A DNA stretch of 7,430 bases from an uncultured bacterium (GCA_937863195.1 CALMET010000205.1:1-7430), one strand, 5' to 3'; numbered from the stretch's first letter, positions 1-6,741 are shown. Translations and numbers: made by a program. The notes: a model not told the origin generated them from the sequence alone.

Positions 1-6
1 CCGCCC

Positions 7-540
7 TTACTTCTTCTTGGTTTCTTTCAAGGTGACCACTTCATCCGAGTAACGAACGCCCTTGCCCTTATAGGGCTCGGGAGCGCGATACGCTCGGACT
101 TCAGCAGCAACCTTGCCAACAGCCTGCTTGTCGACACCCTTGATCAGGATTTCCGTTTGCGTCGGAGTCTCGACCTTGATGCCGGCGGGCATTTGGTGCA
201 CAACGGGATGGGAATAACCCAGAGACAGATTCAGCTTGTCACCCTGGGCTTGGGCACGATATCCCACACCAACCAACGTCAGCTTCCGCTCAAAGCCCTT
301 GGACACCCCGGTCACCATGTTATTGACCAGCGCACGCATGGTGCCCGACATCGCCTTGCTATTGACCGCGCCCTCGATGGCAGAACACTGCACGCCATCA
401 CCTTCACGCTCAACCTTGACAGAGGGGTGCACAGCTTGAGCAAGCGAGCCCAGCGGACCCTTCACGACAATCTGCCCACTGCTGATTGCAACATCTACAC
501 CTGCGGGAATAAGAACCGGATTCTTGGCTACACGGGACAT
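7..540 (-). CDS. rplF: 50S ribosomal protein L6
   Basis: This encodes L6 (uL6), 177 residues, the usual bacterial length. L6 binds 23S rRNA near the sarcin-ricin loop and the factor-binding region of the large subunit, and is needed for late 50S assembly. The sequence shows the two duplicated L6 domains (about residues 1-82 and 83-177). Near the C-terminus is the family signature [11 protein letters not shown] at residues 154-164, followed by a basic tail ending KKK. The ATG at 540 is preceded by GGGGAG with a 6-base spacer, placed just after the rpsH stop; the gap to rpsH is 12 bases. The TAA stop at 7-9 is followed only by six bases (GGGCGG on the coding strand), which could be the start of the ribosome-binding site for the expected next gene, rplR. 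The gene is complete with nothing abnormal. Confidence 0.98.
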   Translation of the reverse strand: MSRVAKNPVLIPAGVDVAISSGQIVVKGPLGSLAQAVHPSVKVEREGDGVQCSAIEGAVNSKAMSGTMRALVNNMVTGVSKGFERKLTLVGVGYRAQAQGDKLNLSLGYSHPVVHQMPAGIKVETPTQTEILIKGVDKQAVGKVAAEVRAYRAPEPYKGKGVRYSDEVVTLKETKKK

Positions 541-552
541 ATCACTCTCCCC

Positions 553-948
553 TTAAGCCACGATGCACAGCACTTCGCCACCCGCACGGGCAGCGCGCGC
601 AGCGCGGTCGGTCATCACGCCCTTGGGAGTGGACACGATCGCCACACCAAGGCCGTTCATCACACGAGGAAGATCGTCGCTTCCCTTGTAAACACGCAAC
701 CCCGGGCGGCTGACGCGCTCAATGCGCTCAATGACGGGCCGGCCTGCGTAATACTTCAGGGAAAGAGCCAATTCAGCTTTTCCGCCGTTCTCGTTCACAG
801 CGAAGTCGTCGATATAACCTTCGCTCTTCAGAACTCGCGCGATCGCAACCTTCAGCTTGGAGGAGGGCATCGCGACAGAGCTCTTTTGCGCCTGCTGCGC
901 GTTACGAATCCGCGTCAGCATATCGGCGATCGGATCAGACATGCTCAT
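553..948 (-). CDS. rpsH: 30S ribosomal protein S8
   Basis: This encodes S8 (uS8), 131 residues. S8 is a primary 16S rRNA-binding protein that organises the central domain of the 30S subunit; in E. coli it is also the autogenous translational repressor of the spc operon. The S8 signature is visible at residues 101-118 (G-x2-IVST-x2-G-VM pattern), and the C-terminus ends CIVA. Two ATGs are in frame, at 948 and 942. I chose 948 because GGGG lies 6 bases upstream of it and because betaproteobacterial S8 usually begins [10 protein letters not shown]. The gap from the rpsN stop is 10 bases. I could not recognise an S8 operator around the rplX-rplE junction by eye, so repression by S8 here is inferred from E. 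coli only. Confidence 0.98.
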   Translation of the reverse strand: MSMSDPIADMLTRIRNAQQAQKSSVAMPSSKLKVAIARVLKSEGYIDDFAVNENGGKAELALSLKYYAGRPVIERIERVSRPGLRVYKGSDDLPRVMNGLGVAIVSTPKGVMTDRAARAARAGGEVLCIVA

Positions 949-958
949 CTTCGACCCC

Positions 959-1264
959 TTACCAGCTTGCCTTGGTCATGCCAGGAACTTCACCACGGAA
1001 TGCAACTTCCCGCAGCTTGTTACGACACAGACCGAATTTACGGAAAACACCACGCGGACGACCGGTCTGTTCGCAGCGGTTACGCTGACGACTCGGACTG
1101 GAGTTACGCGGCAGTTGTTGCAGCTTGAGACGCGCGGTCATGCGCTCCTCGTCCGACAGCTTGGCGTTGTTGATCTGCTCGAAGAGAGCAGCACGCTTGG
1201 CCGCGAACTTAGCAACCATCTTTGCGCGCTTCTCTTCGCGATTGATCAGAGACAGTTTCGCCAT
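959..1264 (-). CDS. rpsN: 30S ribosomal protein S14 (zinc-free type)
   Basis: This encodes S14 (uS14), 101 residues, a late-assembling protein of the 30S head that contacts S3, S10 and S19. It is the long, zinc-independent form: there are two cysteines (Cys64, Cys80) but no CxxC pairs, and the conserved block runs from RNRC at 61-64 to GLCR at 78-81 and the C-terminal KASW. The open frame extends 20 codons further upstream into the end of rplE. The true start is the ATG at 1264, since [10 protein letters not shown] is the normal N-terminus and GAGGG, overlapping the rplE stop codon, lies 4 bases before it. The gap after rplE is 7 bases. The gene is complete. Confidence 0.97.
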   Translation of the reverse strand: MAKLSLINREEKRAKMVAKFAAKRAALFEQINNAKLSDEERMTARLKLQQLPRNSSPSRQRNRCEQTGRPRGVFRKFGLCRNKLREVAFRGEVPGMTKASW

Positions 1265-1271
1265 AACACCC

Positions 1272-1811
1272 TCAGTTCTTGAAAGGGAACTTGAACGCGG
1301 CGAGCAGTGCGCGCGCCTCGTCATCCGACTTCGCAGTCGTCGTGATGCTGATATTCATGCCGCGAAGAGCATCGATCTTGTCGTACTCAATCTCGGGGAA
1401 AATGATCTGCTCTTTAACACCCAGGTTGTAGTTTCCGCGGCCGTCAAAGCCCTTGCCGGCAATACCACGGAAATCGCGAATACGCGGCATCGCGATCGTA
1501 ACGAGGCGATCGAGAAACTCGTACATCCGGGGCCCGCGAAGCGTAACCATGCAACCAATCGGATAGCCATCACGAATCTTGAAGCCAGCGATCGACTTCT
1601 TGGCCTTCGTGGTCACCGGCTTCTGACCGGCAATCTTCTGAAGATCGCCAACCGCGTAGTCGAGAACCTTCTTGTCACCGACAGCCTCACCGACACCCAT
1701 ATTCAAGGTGATCTTGGTGATCCGCGGCACTTCCATGACGGACTTGTACCCGAACTTCTTCAGAAGCTCCGGAGACACCGTCTCTTTATAGAATTCTTGC
1801 AGGCGCGCCAT
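1272..1811 (-). CDS. rplE: 50S ribosomal protein L5
   Basis: This encodes L5 (uL5), 179 residues, the typical length. L5 binds 5S rRNA and helps dock the 5S ribonucleoprotein into the central protuberance, where it also contacts the P-site tRNA and 30S S13. The L5 signature is clear at residues 57-73 ([17 protein letters not shown] pattern). The conserved [12 protein letters not shown] block is at 92-103 and the GRGNYNLG segment at 124-131. The start ATG at 1811 gives the standard MARLQEFY N-terminus. An AGGGA Shine-Dalgarno follows the rplX stop, and the intergenic gap is 9 bases. In E. coli the S8 repressor acts at this rplX-rplE junction; no comparable fold can be confirmed here by inspection. 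Confidence 0.98.
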   Translation of the reverse strand: MARLQEFYKETVSPELLKKFGYKSVMEVPRITKITLNMGVGEAVGDKKVLDYAVGDLQKIAGQKPVTTKAKKSIAGFKIRDGYPIGCMVTLRGPRMYEFLDRLVTIAMPRIRDFRGIAGKGFDGRGNYNLGVKEQIIFPEIEYDKIDALRGMNISITTTAKSDDEARALLAAFKFPFKN

Positions 1812-1820
1812 GACTATCCC

Positions 1821-2135
1821 TTACGCATCCACTACTTCGCCATTGGACTTGAAGAAACGAACCTTGCGGCCATCCTCAAGCACCTTGAAACCGACGCGAT
1901 CAGCCTTTTGCGTGGCGGCATTAAACACAGCCACATTGGAGACCTGGATCGGCATTTCTTTTTCGACAATCCCGCCAACCTGGCCCTTCATCGGATTCGG
2001 ACGAACATGCTTCTTGACCCGGTTAATGCCTTCAACAACAACGACATCACCATCAACACGCAAGACAGTTCCGCGCTTACCCTTGTCCTTGCCCGTAAGG
2101 ACGGCGACTTCGTCGCCTTTGCGAATCTTGTTCAC
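1821..2135 (-). CDS. rplX: 50S ribosomal protein L24
   Basis: This encodes L24 (uL24), 104 residues. L24 is one of the assembly-initiator proteins of the 50S subunit; it binds the 5' domain of 23S rRNA and sits at the rim of the polypeptide exit tunnel. An N-terminal KOW motif is visible at about residues 3-35 (KGDEV, then [10 protein letters not shown]), followed by the conserved [11 protein letters not shown] block at 37-47. The start codon is GTG at 2135, the only non-ATG start I assign in the window. AAGGAG, overlapping the rplN TAA stop, lies 5 bases upstream of it, which supports it strongly, and [10 protein letters not shown] is the usual N-terminus. The gap to rplN is 9 bases. Confidence 0.97.
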   Translation of the reverse strand: MNKIRKGDEVAVLTGKDKGKRGTVLRVDGDVVVVEGINRVKKHVRPNPMKGQVGGIVEKEMPIQVSNVAVFNAATQKADRVGFKVLEDGRKVRFFKSNGEVVDA

Positions 2136-2144
2136 AACAACTCC

Positions 2145-2513
2145 TTAGAGAACTTCAGGCGCCAGGGAAACGATCTTCATGAACTTCTCGGTACGCAACT
2201 CACGCGTAACCGGTCCGAAGATACGCGTACCGATCGGCTCGCCCTTGTTGTTAAGCAGGACCGCAGCATTGCGATCAAACTTGATAAGCGAGCCATCAGG
2301 ACGACGGACACCCTTGGCAGTACGAACCACCACGGCGCTATATACGTCACCCTTCTTGACGCGACCACGAGGCGCCGCATCTTTAATACTCACCTTGATG
2401 ATGTCACCAACACCGGCGTAGCGACGCTTGGAGCCGCCCAGCACCTTGATGCACATCACATAACGCGCGCCGGTATTGTCGGCGACGTCCAGCATCGTTT
2501 GCATTTGGATCAT
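2145..2513 (-). CDS. rplN: 50S ribosomal protein L14
   Basis: This encodes L14 (uL14), 122 residues, matching the highly conserved bacterial length. L14 lies on the intersubunit face of the 50S, forms bridges with 16S rRNA, and is the docking site of the silencing factor RsfS in other bacteria. The protein starts [13 protein letters not shown], and the L14 signature region runs from about residue 60 to 86, including [15 protein letters not shown]. It is the first gene of the spc group here, preceded by a 150-base non-coding gap that carries a terminator-like hairpin and a candidate promoter. GGAG lies 7 bases upstream of the ATG at 2513. The predicted leader is about 90 bases, long compared with the 3-12 base gaps elsewhere in the window. 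Confidence 0.98.
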   Translation of the reverse strand: MIQMQTMLDVADNTGARYVMCIKVLGGSKRRYAGVGDIIKVSIKDAAPRGRVKKGDVYSAVVVRTAKGVRRPDGSLIKFDRNAAVLLNNKGEPIGTRIFGPVTRELRTEKFMKIVSLAPEVL

Positions 2514-2576
2514 TTAAACTCTCCAACTTGACACGCTAGGCGCGGCCAGTTTTGGATCCCGTTCGGGTTGATTGGA

Positions 2577-2598
2577 CTTGCACCGAAAACCGTGCAAG
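2577..2598 (-). other. Small hairpin in the spc-operon leader
   Basis: The arms CTTGCAC (2577-2583) and GTGCAAG (2592-2598) are perfect inverted repeats of 7 bp around an 8-base loop. If transcription starts near 2605, this stem-loop begins within about ten bases of the 5' end of the rplN message. It could protect the 5' end from decay or bind a regulator, but a short chance repeat is also possible. There is no U-tract after it on the coding strand, so it is not an obvious terminator. Confidence 0.45.
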
Positions 2599-2610
2599 AG
2601 CAAAGACAGC

Positions 2611-2646
2611 AATAATAACGGCTTGCCAATCTCTTGGCAAGCCGTT
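2611..2646 (-). terminator. Probable intrinsic terminator of the S10 operon
   Basis: Two 13-base arms, 2617-2629 and 2634-2646, are perfect inverted repeats around a 4-base loop (GAGA on the coding strand). The stem has a GC-rich core (GGCTTGCC) closed by A-U pairs. On the minus strand the last two stem bases and the following bases read TTATTATT, a U-rich but interrupted tail. It begins about 17 bases after the rpsQ stop, exactly where the S10 operon ends in E. coli. The opposite strand lacks a T-run after the stem, so the element points along the minus strand. Because the tail is broken by A residues, termination may be partial. The same bases also hold a candidate promoter. Confidence 0.75.
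2612..2640 (-). promoter_or_regulatory. Candidate sigma70 promoter for the spc operon
   Basis: On the minus strand TTGCCA (2635-2640) matches the -35 consensus at 5 of 6 positions. After exactly 17 bases comes TATTAT (2612-2617), matching the -10 consensus at 5 of 6. Transcription would start near 2603-2607 and give a leader of about 90 bases before rplN. E. coli has its spc promoter in the same rpsQ-rplN gap, which supports the assignment. Oddly, the -35 box lies in the first arm of the terminator hairpin, the spacer covers the loop and second arm, and the -10 overlaps the U-rich tail. I found no other minus-strand pair this good in the gap. Confidence 0.6.
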
Positions 2647-2663
2647 TGTACAACTAGAACCGC

Positions 2664-2930
2664 TTAAACTGCCACAACCTGCTCGAGAACCTTGGTAACA
2701 CGCCAGGTCTTGGTCTTGGAGATCGGACGGGTTTCTTCGATCTCGACAAGATCGCCCGTCTTAGCAACACCAGTCTCAACATGGGCGTGGTACTTGGCTG
2801 TCCGGGTGATCACCTTGCCATAAAGCGGGTGCTTTACGCGGCGTTCCACCAGTACCGTAACCGTGTTCATCATCTTGTCGCTGACAACACGACCAACCTC
2901 AACACGCTTGTTCTTCACTTGATCGTTCAT
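2664..2930 (-). CDS. rpsQ: 30S ribosomal protein S17
   Basis: This encodes S17 (uS17), 88 residues, an OB-fold protein that binds the 5' domain of 16S rRNA early in 30S assembly. The family signature is complete at residues 59-71 ([13 protein letters not shown]), and the conserved HPLYGKV segment is at 34-40. The ATG at 2930 overlaps the rpmC stop as ATGA (2927-2930). The upstream Shine-Dalgarno is only a weak GGCGGG inside rpmC, so translation probably depends on coupling to rpmC. This is the last gene of the S10 group; its TAA stop is followed within about 17 bases by the terminator-like hairpin. Confidence 0.98.
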   Translation of the reverse strand: MNDQVKNKRVEVGRVVSDKMMNTVTVLVERRVKHPLYGKVITRTAKYHAHVETGVAKTGDLVEIEETRPISKTKTWRVTKVLEQVVAV

Positions 2931-3121
2931 TTCGCACCCGCCTTCTCGCGAAGAATGGTTTTGACTCGGGCGATGTCCTTACGAACCTTGCCGAGCTGCG
3001 AAGTGTTGCTCAGTTGCTGCGTGGCGGTCTGCATGCGCAGACTAAATTGAGCCTTCAGCAGTTCAAGCAATTCCGCGTTGAGCTCGCCGGCATCTTTAGC
3101 CCGCAATTCAGAAGCTTTCAT
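2927..3121 (-). CDS. rpmC: 50S ribosomal protein L29
   Basis: This encodes L29 (uL29), 64 residues, a small all-helical protein near the exit tunnel next to L23. It contributes to the docking surface for nascent-chain factors such as SRP and trigger factor. The N-terminus [10 protein letters not shown] and the second-helix segment [13 protein letters not shown] (about residues 45-57) are typical of the family. The ATG at 3121 lies only 3 bases after the rplP stop, with GGTGGGG at the end of rplP serving as the likely ribosome-binding site. Its TGA stop is shared in an ATGA overlap with rpsQ. L16, L29 and S17 are therefore probably translated in a coupled chain. Confidence 0.97.
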   Translation of the reverse strand: MKASELRAKDAGELNAELLELLKAQFSLRMQTATQQLSNTSQLGKVRKDIARVKTILREKAGAK

Positions 3122-3124
3122 GTT

Positions 3125-3538
3125 TTACCCCACCATCCGGACAACGAAGACGGTCTCGATAGGCAACTTGGCGGCAGCAAGGCGGAAAGCCTCACGAGCC
3201 AGCGCCTCATCCACACCATCCATCTCGTAGAGAACCTTGCCAGGCTGGATCTCGGCAACCCAGTACTCCGGGCTACCCTTACCGTTACCCATCCGCACCT
3301 CGGCCGGCTTCTGCGAAATCGGCTTATCCGGGAAAACGCGGATCCAAATACGACCACCCCGCTTGATATGACGGGTCATGGCACGACGAGCAGACTCGAT
3401 CTGACGAGCAGTAAGACGACCACGCCCAACCGCCTTCAGACCGTACTCGCCAAAGCTTACCTTGGCACCGCGGGTGGCGAGACCCTTATTGCGGCCCTTC
3501 TGCTCCTTACGATACTTCCTTCTCGACGGCTGCAGCAT
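3125..3538 (-). CDS. rplP: 50S ribosomal protein L16
   Basis: This encodes L16 (uL16), 137 residues (136 in E. coli). L16 joins the 50S late, and organises the A-site and peptidyl-transferase region and the site that binds the tRNA elbow. Conserved blocks are [11 protein letters not shown] (38-48), [11 protein letters not shown] (63-73) and RMGNGKG (83-88 with its Arg at 82). That Arg corresponds by alignment to E. coli Arg81, the residue hydroxylated by YcfD/RoxA. Two ATGs lie in tandem at 3541 and 3538. I chose 3538 because it gives the canonical MLQP start and a 6-base spacer from AGGAG; the upstream ATG would have only 3. The first 32 bases of the gene overlap the end of rpsC in another frame, so the initial 11 codons are dual-coding. 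Confidence 0.97.
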   Translation of the reverse strand: MLQPSRRKYRKEQKGRNKGLATRGAKVSFGEYGLKAVGRGRLTARQIESARRAMTRHIKRGGRIWIRVFPDKPISQKPAEVRMGNGKGSPEYWVAEIQPGKVLYEMDGVDEALAREAFRLAAAKLPIETVFVVRMVG

Positions 3539-4331
3539 CATTCACTCCTGCTTCTTTTTTGGTCCGTTTTGCGCCATCAGCCTGATCACCGCCAGTGCGG
3601 CGTGCGGGCCGCTTGGCACCCGGCTTGCTGTCGGCACCCTCATTGCGACGACGACCGCGACGATTGTCGCCTTCGTTCTCGGTCGCTGCGGGCTGCTCGT
3701 TACGGGCGAGAGCTTCGCCCTTGTACACCCACACCTTGATGCCGATGACACCGTAAGTGGTGTGCGCTTCGGAGACACCGTAGTCAATGTCCGCGCGGAG
3801 GGTGTGAAGAGGCACGCGACCTTCGCGATACCACTCGGTACGAGCAATTTCGGCGCCGTTCAGGCGGCCGGAACTCATGATCTTGATGCCCTGAGCACCC
3901 AGTCGCATGGCGTTCTGCATAGCGCGCTTCATGGCACGGCGGAACATGATCCGCTTGACGAGCTGCTGAGAGATCGAGTCGGCAATAAGCTGAGCGTCGG
4001 TCTCCGGCTTGCGCACTTCTTCAATGTTCACATGCACGGGCACGCCCATGATGCCTTGAAGATCGGCCTTCAGCTTCTCGATGTCTTCACCCTTCTTACC
4101 GATGACGACACCCGGCCGAGCGCTGAACACCGTAATGCGGGCGTTCTTTGCAGGACGCTCGATTACCACACGGCTCACGGAAGCGTGGGCAAGCTTTTTC
4201 TTCAGATGCGCACGGACCTTGAGGTCCTCGTTCAGCATCGTCGCAAAATCGCTACCAGCAGCAAACCAGCGAGAGCCCCAGTTACGAGTTACCGCCAGGC
4301 GAAAGCCTGTCGGATGGATTTTCTGTCCCAT
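3507..4331 (-). CDS. rpsC: 30S ribosomal protein S3 with basic C-terminal extension
   Basis: This encodes S3 (uS3), 274 residues, about 40 longer than the 233 of E. coli. S3 sits in the 30S head at the mRNA entry channel and contributes to mRNA unwinding. A type-2 KH domain covers about residues 39-107, with its GKKG loop at 78-81. The RR-x2-K cluster linked to helicase activity in E. coli is present at 131-135. The C-terminal S3 domain ends near residue 206 (VWVYKGE). After about residue 211 there is a hydrophilic, Arg/Lys-rich low-complexity tail (for example RRGRRRNEG and KRPARRTGG) ending KEVS; such tails occur in betaproteobacterial S3. The ATG at 4331 has AAGGAG 5 bases upstream, and the gap to rplV is 9 bases. 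The last 32 bases overlap rplP. Confidence 0.98.
   Translation of the reverse strand: MGQKIHPTGFRLAVTRNWGSRWFAAGSDFATMLNEDLKVRAHLKKKLAHASVSRVVIERPAKNARITVFSARPGVVIGKKGEDIEKLKADLQGIMGVPVHVNIEEVRKPETDAQLIADSISQQLVKRIMFRRAMKRAMQNAMRLGAQGIKIMSSGRLNGAEIARTEWYREGRVPLHTLRADIDYGVSEAHTTYGVIGIKVWVYKGEALARNEQPAATENEGDNRRGRRRNEGADSKPGAKRPARRTGGDQADGAKRTKKEAGVNDAAAVEKEVS
3545..3549 (-). promoter_or_regulatory. Ribosome-binding site of rplP inside rpsC
   Basis: AGGAG lies wholly within the rpsC coding sequence, followed by TGAATGATG. It stands 6 bases before the ATG at 3538 and 3 before the ATG at 3541. This spacing, with the canonical MLQP N-terminus, decides the start of L16. Ribosomes finishing rpsC must read through this site, so initiation at rplP is likely tied to rpsC translation. 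Confidence 0.75.
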
Positions 4332-4340
4332 GGGTTCTCC

Positions 4341-4670
4341 TTACTCTCCGACCGTGACGTAAATATGGCAGGTCGGCTTGCTGATGCGATTGCCACGACC
4401 CTTTGCACGGGCAGTGAAACGCTTCAGCGTCGTACCTTGCTCAACGTAGATCGTCTTGACCCGCAGGCTGTCGATATCGGCGCCGTCGTTGTGCTCGGCG
4501 TTTGCAATCGCGGACTCCACAACCTTCTTGATGATCTTCGCCCCTTTCTTGGGAGAGAAGGTCAGAATGTTGAGCGCCTGCTCGACAGTCTTGCCACGGA
4601 CAAGATCCGCAACCAGACGACCCTTTTGTTCCGACAGACGTACGCCGCGGAGAATGGCTTTTGTTTCCAT
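4341..4670 (-). CDS. rplV: 50S ribosomal protein L22
   Basis: This encodes L22 (uL22), 109 residues. L22 contacts all 23S rRNA domains, and its long beta-hairpin lines the constriction of the exit tunnel next to L4, where it affects nascent-chain stalling and macrolide sensitivity. The globular core (1-75) includes [12 protein letters not shown] (36-47) and [10 protein letters not shown] (52-61). The tunnel hairpin is at about 80-98 ([14 protein letters not shown]), with no insertion or deletion visible. ATGs exist at 4676 and 4670. I chose 4670 because METKAILRG is the usual betaproteobacterial N-terminus and AAGGAG lies 8 bases upstream; from 4676 the spacer would be only 2. The gap to the rpsS stop is then 12 bases. 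Confidence 0.97.
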   Translation of the reverse strand: METKAILRGVRLSEQKGRLVADLVRGKTVEQALNILTFSPKKGAKIIKKVVESAIANAEHNDGADIDSLRVKTIYVEQGTTLKRFTARAKGRGNRISKPTCHIYVTVGE

Positions 4671-4678
4671 CGTCATCT

Positions 4679-4684
4679 CTCCTT
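4679..4684 (-). promoter_or_regulatory. Ribosome-binding site of rplV
   Basis: AAGGAG overlaps the TAA stop of rpsS. It is 8 bases from the ATG at 4670 but only 2 from the in-frame ATG at 4676, so it favours the shorter L22 of 109 residues. Confidence 0.75.
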
Positions 4685-4958
4685 AGCGCTTGGCCTTCTT
4701 GCTGGCGGCGTGACCCTTGAACGTACGGGTGAGCGCGAACTCGCCAAGCTTGTGACCAACCATGTTTTCCGAAACGTACACCGGGATGTGCTGACGACCG
4801 TTATGGACAGCAATCGTCAAACCTACAAAATCCGGCAGCACAGTGGAGCGACGCGACCAAGTCTTGATCGGGCGCTTGTCATTCGACACCCGTGCCGCAT
4901 CCACCTTCTTGAGGAGGTGAGCGTCGACAAAGGGGCCTTTCTTAATAGAACGTGCCAT
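4683..4958 (-). CDS. rpsS: 30S ribosomal protein S19
   Basis: This encodes S19 (uS19), 91 residues, the usual bacterial length. S19 lies in the 30S head near the A-site tRNA, pairs with S13, and forms an intersubunit bridge with the 50S central protuberance. The protein starts [12 protein letters not shown]. The conserved [15 protein letters not shown] segment is at 32-46, and the S19 signature runs through [10 protein letters not shown] (53-62) and [13 protein letters not shown] (66-78). It ends in a basic KKAKR tail. The ATG at 4958 has GAGG 6 bases upstream, overlapping the untranslated space after rplB; the gap is 10 bases. Confidence 0.98.
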   Translation of the reverse strand: MARSIKKGPFVDAHLLKKVDAARVSNDKRPIKTWSRRSTVLPDFVGLTIAVHNGRQHIPVYVSENMVGHKLGEFALTRTFKGHAASKKAKR

Positions 4959-4968
4959 CTCTTACCTC

Positions 4969-5796
4969 TTATCGCTTGTGCCGACGCTGAACAATCATGG
5001 AGTCGGTACGCTTGACGCTACGGGTACGGTAACCCTTCGTCGGCTGACCCCACGGGCTGACAGGCACGCGGCCTTCGCCAGTACGGCCCTCACCACCACC
5101 GTGCGGGTGATCCACCGGGTTCATGGCGGTACCACGAACCGTCGGACGGATGCCGCGCCAGCGGTTGGCACCAGCCTTGCCAATCTTGCGCAGGCTATGC
5201 TCTTCGTTACCGACTTCACCGATGGTCGCGCGGCATTCGATATGAACGCGGCGAATCTCACCAGAACGGAGACGAACCTGAGCATAAATGCCCTCGCGTG
5301 CGAGCAACTGCACGGAGGTACCGGCAGCGCGCGCGAGCTGAGCACCCTTACCAGGGATCATCTCAACGCAGTGGAGCGTCGTACCAACCGGAATATTGCG
5401 AATAGGCAACGCGTTGCCCGACTTGATCGGAGCCTCGGAACCGCTTACGACCGTCTGACCGACGACCATCCCCTTCGGGGCGATGATGTAGCGACGTTCG
5501 CCGTCCGCATAGCAAAGCAAAGCGATATTGGCCGACCGGTTGGGGTCGTACTCGAGCCGCTCCACCTTGGCGACAATCCCGTCCTTGTTGCGACGGAAAT
5601 CGACAACACGGTAATGCTGTTTGTGACCACCACCCTTATGACGGGTCGTGATGTGGCCGTTATTATTGCGGCCAGCAGTCTTGGTCTGCTTTTCGACGAG
5701 CGAGGCAAGCGGCGCACCCTTGTGAAGATTGGCGTTAACCACCTTCACAACTGCGCGACGACCGGCAGACGTCGGCTTGACTTTAACGAGTGCCAT
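4969..5796 (-). CDS. rplB: 50S ribosomal protein L2
   Basis: This encodes L2 (uL2), 275 residues, one of the largest and most conserved ribosomal proteins. It is required for subunit association, tRNA binding and peptidyl transfer. The RNA-binding core (OB-like and SH3-like domains, about residues 60-200) is intact. The essential [14 protein letters not shown] region begins at 229, with His230 corresponding to E. coli His229 in mature numbering. The C-terminal tail is basic (RRHKR). The open frame continues 17 codons upstream into rplW. I chose the ATG at 5796 because [10 protein letters not shown] is the standard N-terminus and GGGGAG at 5805-5810 lies 8 bases before it. That Shine-Dalgarno overlaps the last codons of rplW, and the gap is 5 bases. 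Confidence 0.98.
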   Translation of the reverse strand: MALVKVKPTSAGRRAVVKVVNANLHKGAPLASLVEKQTKTAGRNNNGHITTRHKGGGHKQHYRVVDFRRNKDGIVAKVERLEYDPNRSANIALLCYADGERRYIIAPKGMVVGQTVVSGSEAPIKSGNALPIRNIPVGTTLHCVEMIPGKGAQLARAAGTSVQLLAREGIYAQVRLRSGEIRRVHIECRATIGEVGNEEHSLRKIGKAGANRWRGIRPTVRGTAMNPVDHPHGGGEGRTGEGRVPVSPWGQPTKGYRTRSVKRTDSMIVQRRHKR

Positions 5797-5801
5797 GTTT
5801 C

Positions 5802-6107
5802 TTACTCCCCGGCCGCAAAGTTGATTTCCTGGCCCGGCTTCAGACATACATATGCCTTCTTCCAGCCCTTGCGACGCCCGATCATCTTGCCAAAGCGCTT
5901 TTCCTTGCCCTTGACATTCGCGACCTGGACAGCCTTGACCTCAACCTTGAAGAGCAGCTCAACGGCAGCCTTAACTTCAGGTTTGGTAGCATCGCTGGCA
6001 ACACGAAAAACGATCTGCTCGTTCTTGTCGGCGATATAGGTGGCCTTCTCAGAAATCTGGGGCGCGAGCAGCACCTGCATCAGACGCTCTTCCTTGAATG
6101 CGCTCAT
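5802..6107 (-). CDS. rplW: 50S ribosomal protein L23
   Basis: This encodes L23 (uL23), 101 residues. L23 lies at the exit of the nascent-chain tunnel and is the main docking point for trigger factor and the signal recognition particle. APQISEKAT is at 15-23, where Glu20 aligns with E. coli Glu18, the trigger-factor contact. The rRNA-binding segment [12 protein letters not shown] is at 76-87. A TTG at 6113 could start two codons earlier. I prefer the ATG at 6107, since GGAGGAG (6116-6122) is 8 bases before it but only 2 before the TTG, and [10 protein letters not shown] is a natural N-terminus. The ATG overlaps the rplD TGA stop as ATGA (6104-6107), implying coupled translation. Confidence 0.96.
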   Translation of the reverse strand: MSAFKEERLMQVLLAPQISEKATYIADKNEQIVFRVASDATKPEVKAAVELLFKVEVKAVQVANVKGKEKRFGKMIGRRKGWKKAYVCLKPGQEINFAAGE

Positions 6108-6730
6108 TGCCAAATCTCCTCCATCTTGGCGACCGCCCCCTTGGTGACAAGCACGTTGGGGAAGCGCACCAGGGAAACCGGATCAGTCTCGCTGACTTCG
6201 AGAACAAGAACGTTCGGAAGATTACGGGACGACAGGTACAGGTTTTCGTCAAAAGCGTCGGTAATCACCAGAACAGGACCATCGCTCAGCCCCAGGCCCT
6301 TAAGCTTCTGGGCCAGCAACTTGGTCTTCGGCGCCTCAACCGCAAAACCTTCGACAACCGACAGACGACCGTCACGGGCGAGTTGCGAGAGAATCGCTGC
6401 AACACCAGCGCGGTACATCTTGCGGTTAACCTTGTGAGAAAAGTTCTCGTCGGGCTTGTTGGGGAAAGCACGGCCGCCTCCACGCCAGATCGGGCTGGAG
6501 CTCATACCTGAGCGCGCGCGACCAGTCCCTTTTTGACGCCACGGCTTGTGGGTCGTATGAGCAACCTCATCGCGCCCCTTTTGAGCACGATTTCCAGAGC
6601 GGGCATTGGCCATGTAAGCCACAACGACCTGATGAATCAGGGCTTCGTTGTACTCACGACCAAACAGCGCATCGGACGCCTCAAGGGTCGCAGAAGGCTG
6701 ACCCTGTTCGTTCAACAGCTTCAGTTCCAT
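6104..6730 (-). CDS. rplD: 50S ribosomal protein L4
   Basis: This encodes L4 (uL4), 208 residues. L4 starts 50S assembly, and its extended loop lines the exit tunnel opposite L22. In E. coli it also represses the S10 operon by binding the leader upstream of rpsJ, which lies outside this window. The extended, basic tunnel loop is visible at about residues 43-95 ([14 protein letters not shown] at 60-73, then [10 protein letters not shown] at 82-91). The globular domain follows. Start choice: GTG at 6733 or ATG at 6730. [10 protein letters not shown] is the usual N-terminus and GGGAGG lies 4 bases before the ATG, against 1 before the GTG. The gap after rplC is 11 bases; the 3' end overlaps rplW by 4 bases. 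Confidence 0.97.
   Translation of the reverse strand: MELKLLNEQGQPSATLEASDALFGREYNEALIHQVVVAYMANARSGNRAQKGRDEVAHTTHKPWRQKGTGRARSGMSSSPIWRGGGRAFPNKPDENFSHKVNRKMYRAGVAAILSQLARDGRLSVVEGFAVEAPKTKLLAQKLKGLGLSDGPVLVITDAFDENLYLSSRNLPNVLVLEVSETDPVSLVRFPNVLVTKGAVAKMEEIWQ
6116..6122 (-). promoter_or_regulatory. Ribosome-binding site of rplW
   Basis: GGAGGAG, within the last codons of rplD, is 8 bases from the ATG at 6107 and only 2 from a possible TTG start at 6113. It therefore supports the ATG start, which forms an ATGA overlap with the rplD stop. Confidence 0.75.
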
Positions 6731-6741
6731 CACGCCTCCCG

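Noticed and set aside
1265..1324. A 20-codon N-terminal extension of S14 upstream of the ATG at 1264.
   Set aside because: It overlaps the end of rplE, encodes a sequence unlike any S14 N-terminus, and the ATG at 1264 has its own Shine-Dalgarno and the canonical [10 protein letters not shown] start.
1812..1850. Possible S8-binding operator near the rplX-rplE junction, as in E. coli.
   Set aside because: The gap is only 9 bases and I could not identify a convincing S8-like helix by eye; it would need a folding and covariation analysis.
2528..2556. A perfect plus-strand TTGACA (2528-2533) in the rpsQ-rplN gap, suggesting an antisense promoter towards rpsQ.
   Set aside because: At spacings of 16-18 bases the best -10 candidate (TTGGAT) matches only 3 of 6 positions, and nothing on the plus strand downstream needs a promoter.
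3462..5015. Very long plus-strand open frame (517 codons), with other long plus-strand frames at 1125-2531, 4978-6039 and 157-1128.
   Set aside because: They lie opposite highly conserved ribosomal-protein genes, span several gene boundaries, have no recognisable domain, and are explained by codon bias in the real genes that avoids antisense stops.
5797..5847. A 17-codon N-terminal extension of L2.
   Set aside because: It overlaps the end of rplW in another frame, while the ATG at 5796 has a well-placed GGGGAG and gives the standard L2 N-terminus.
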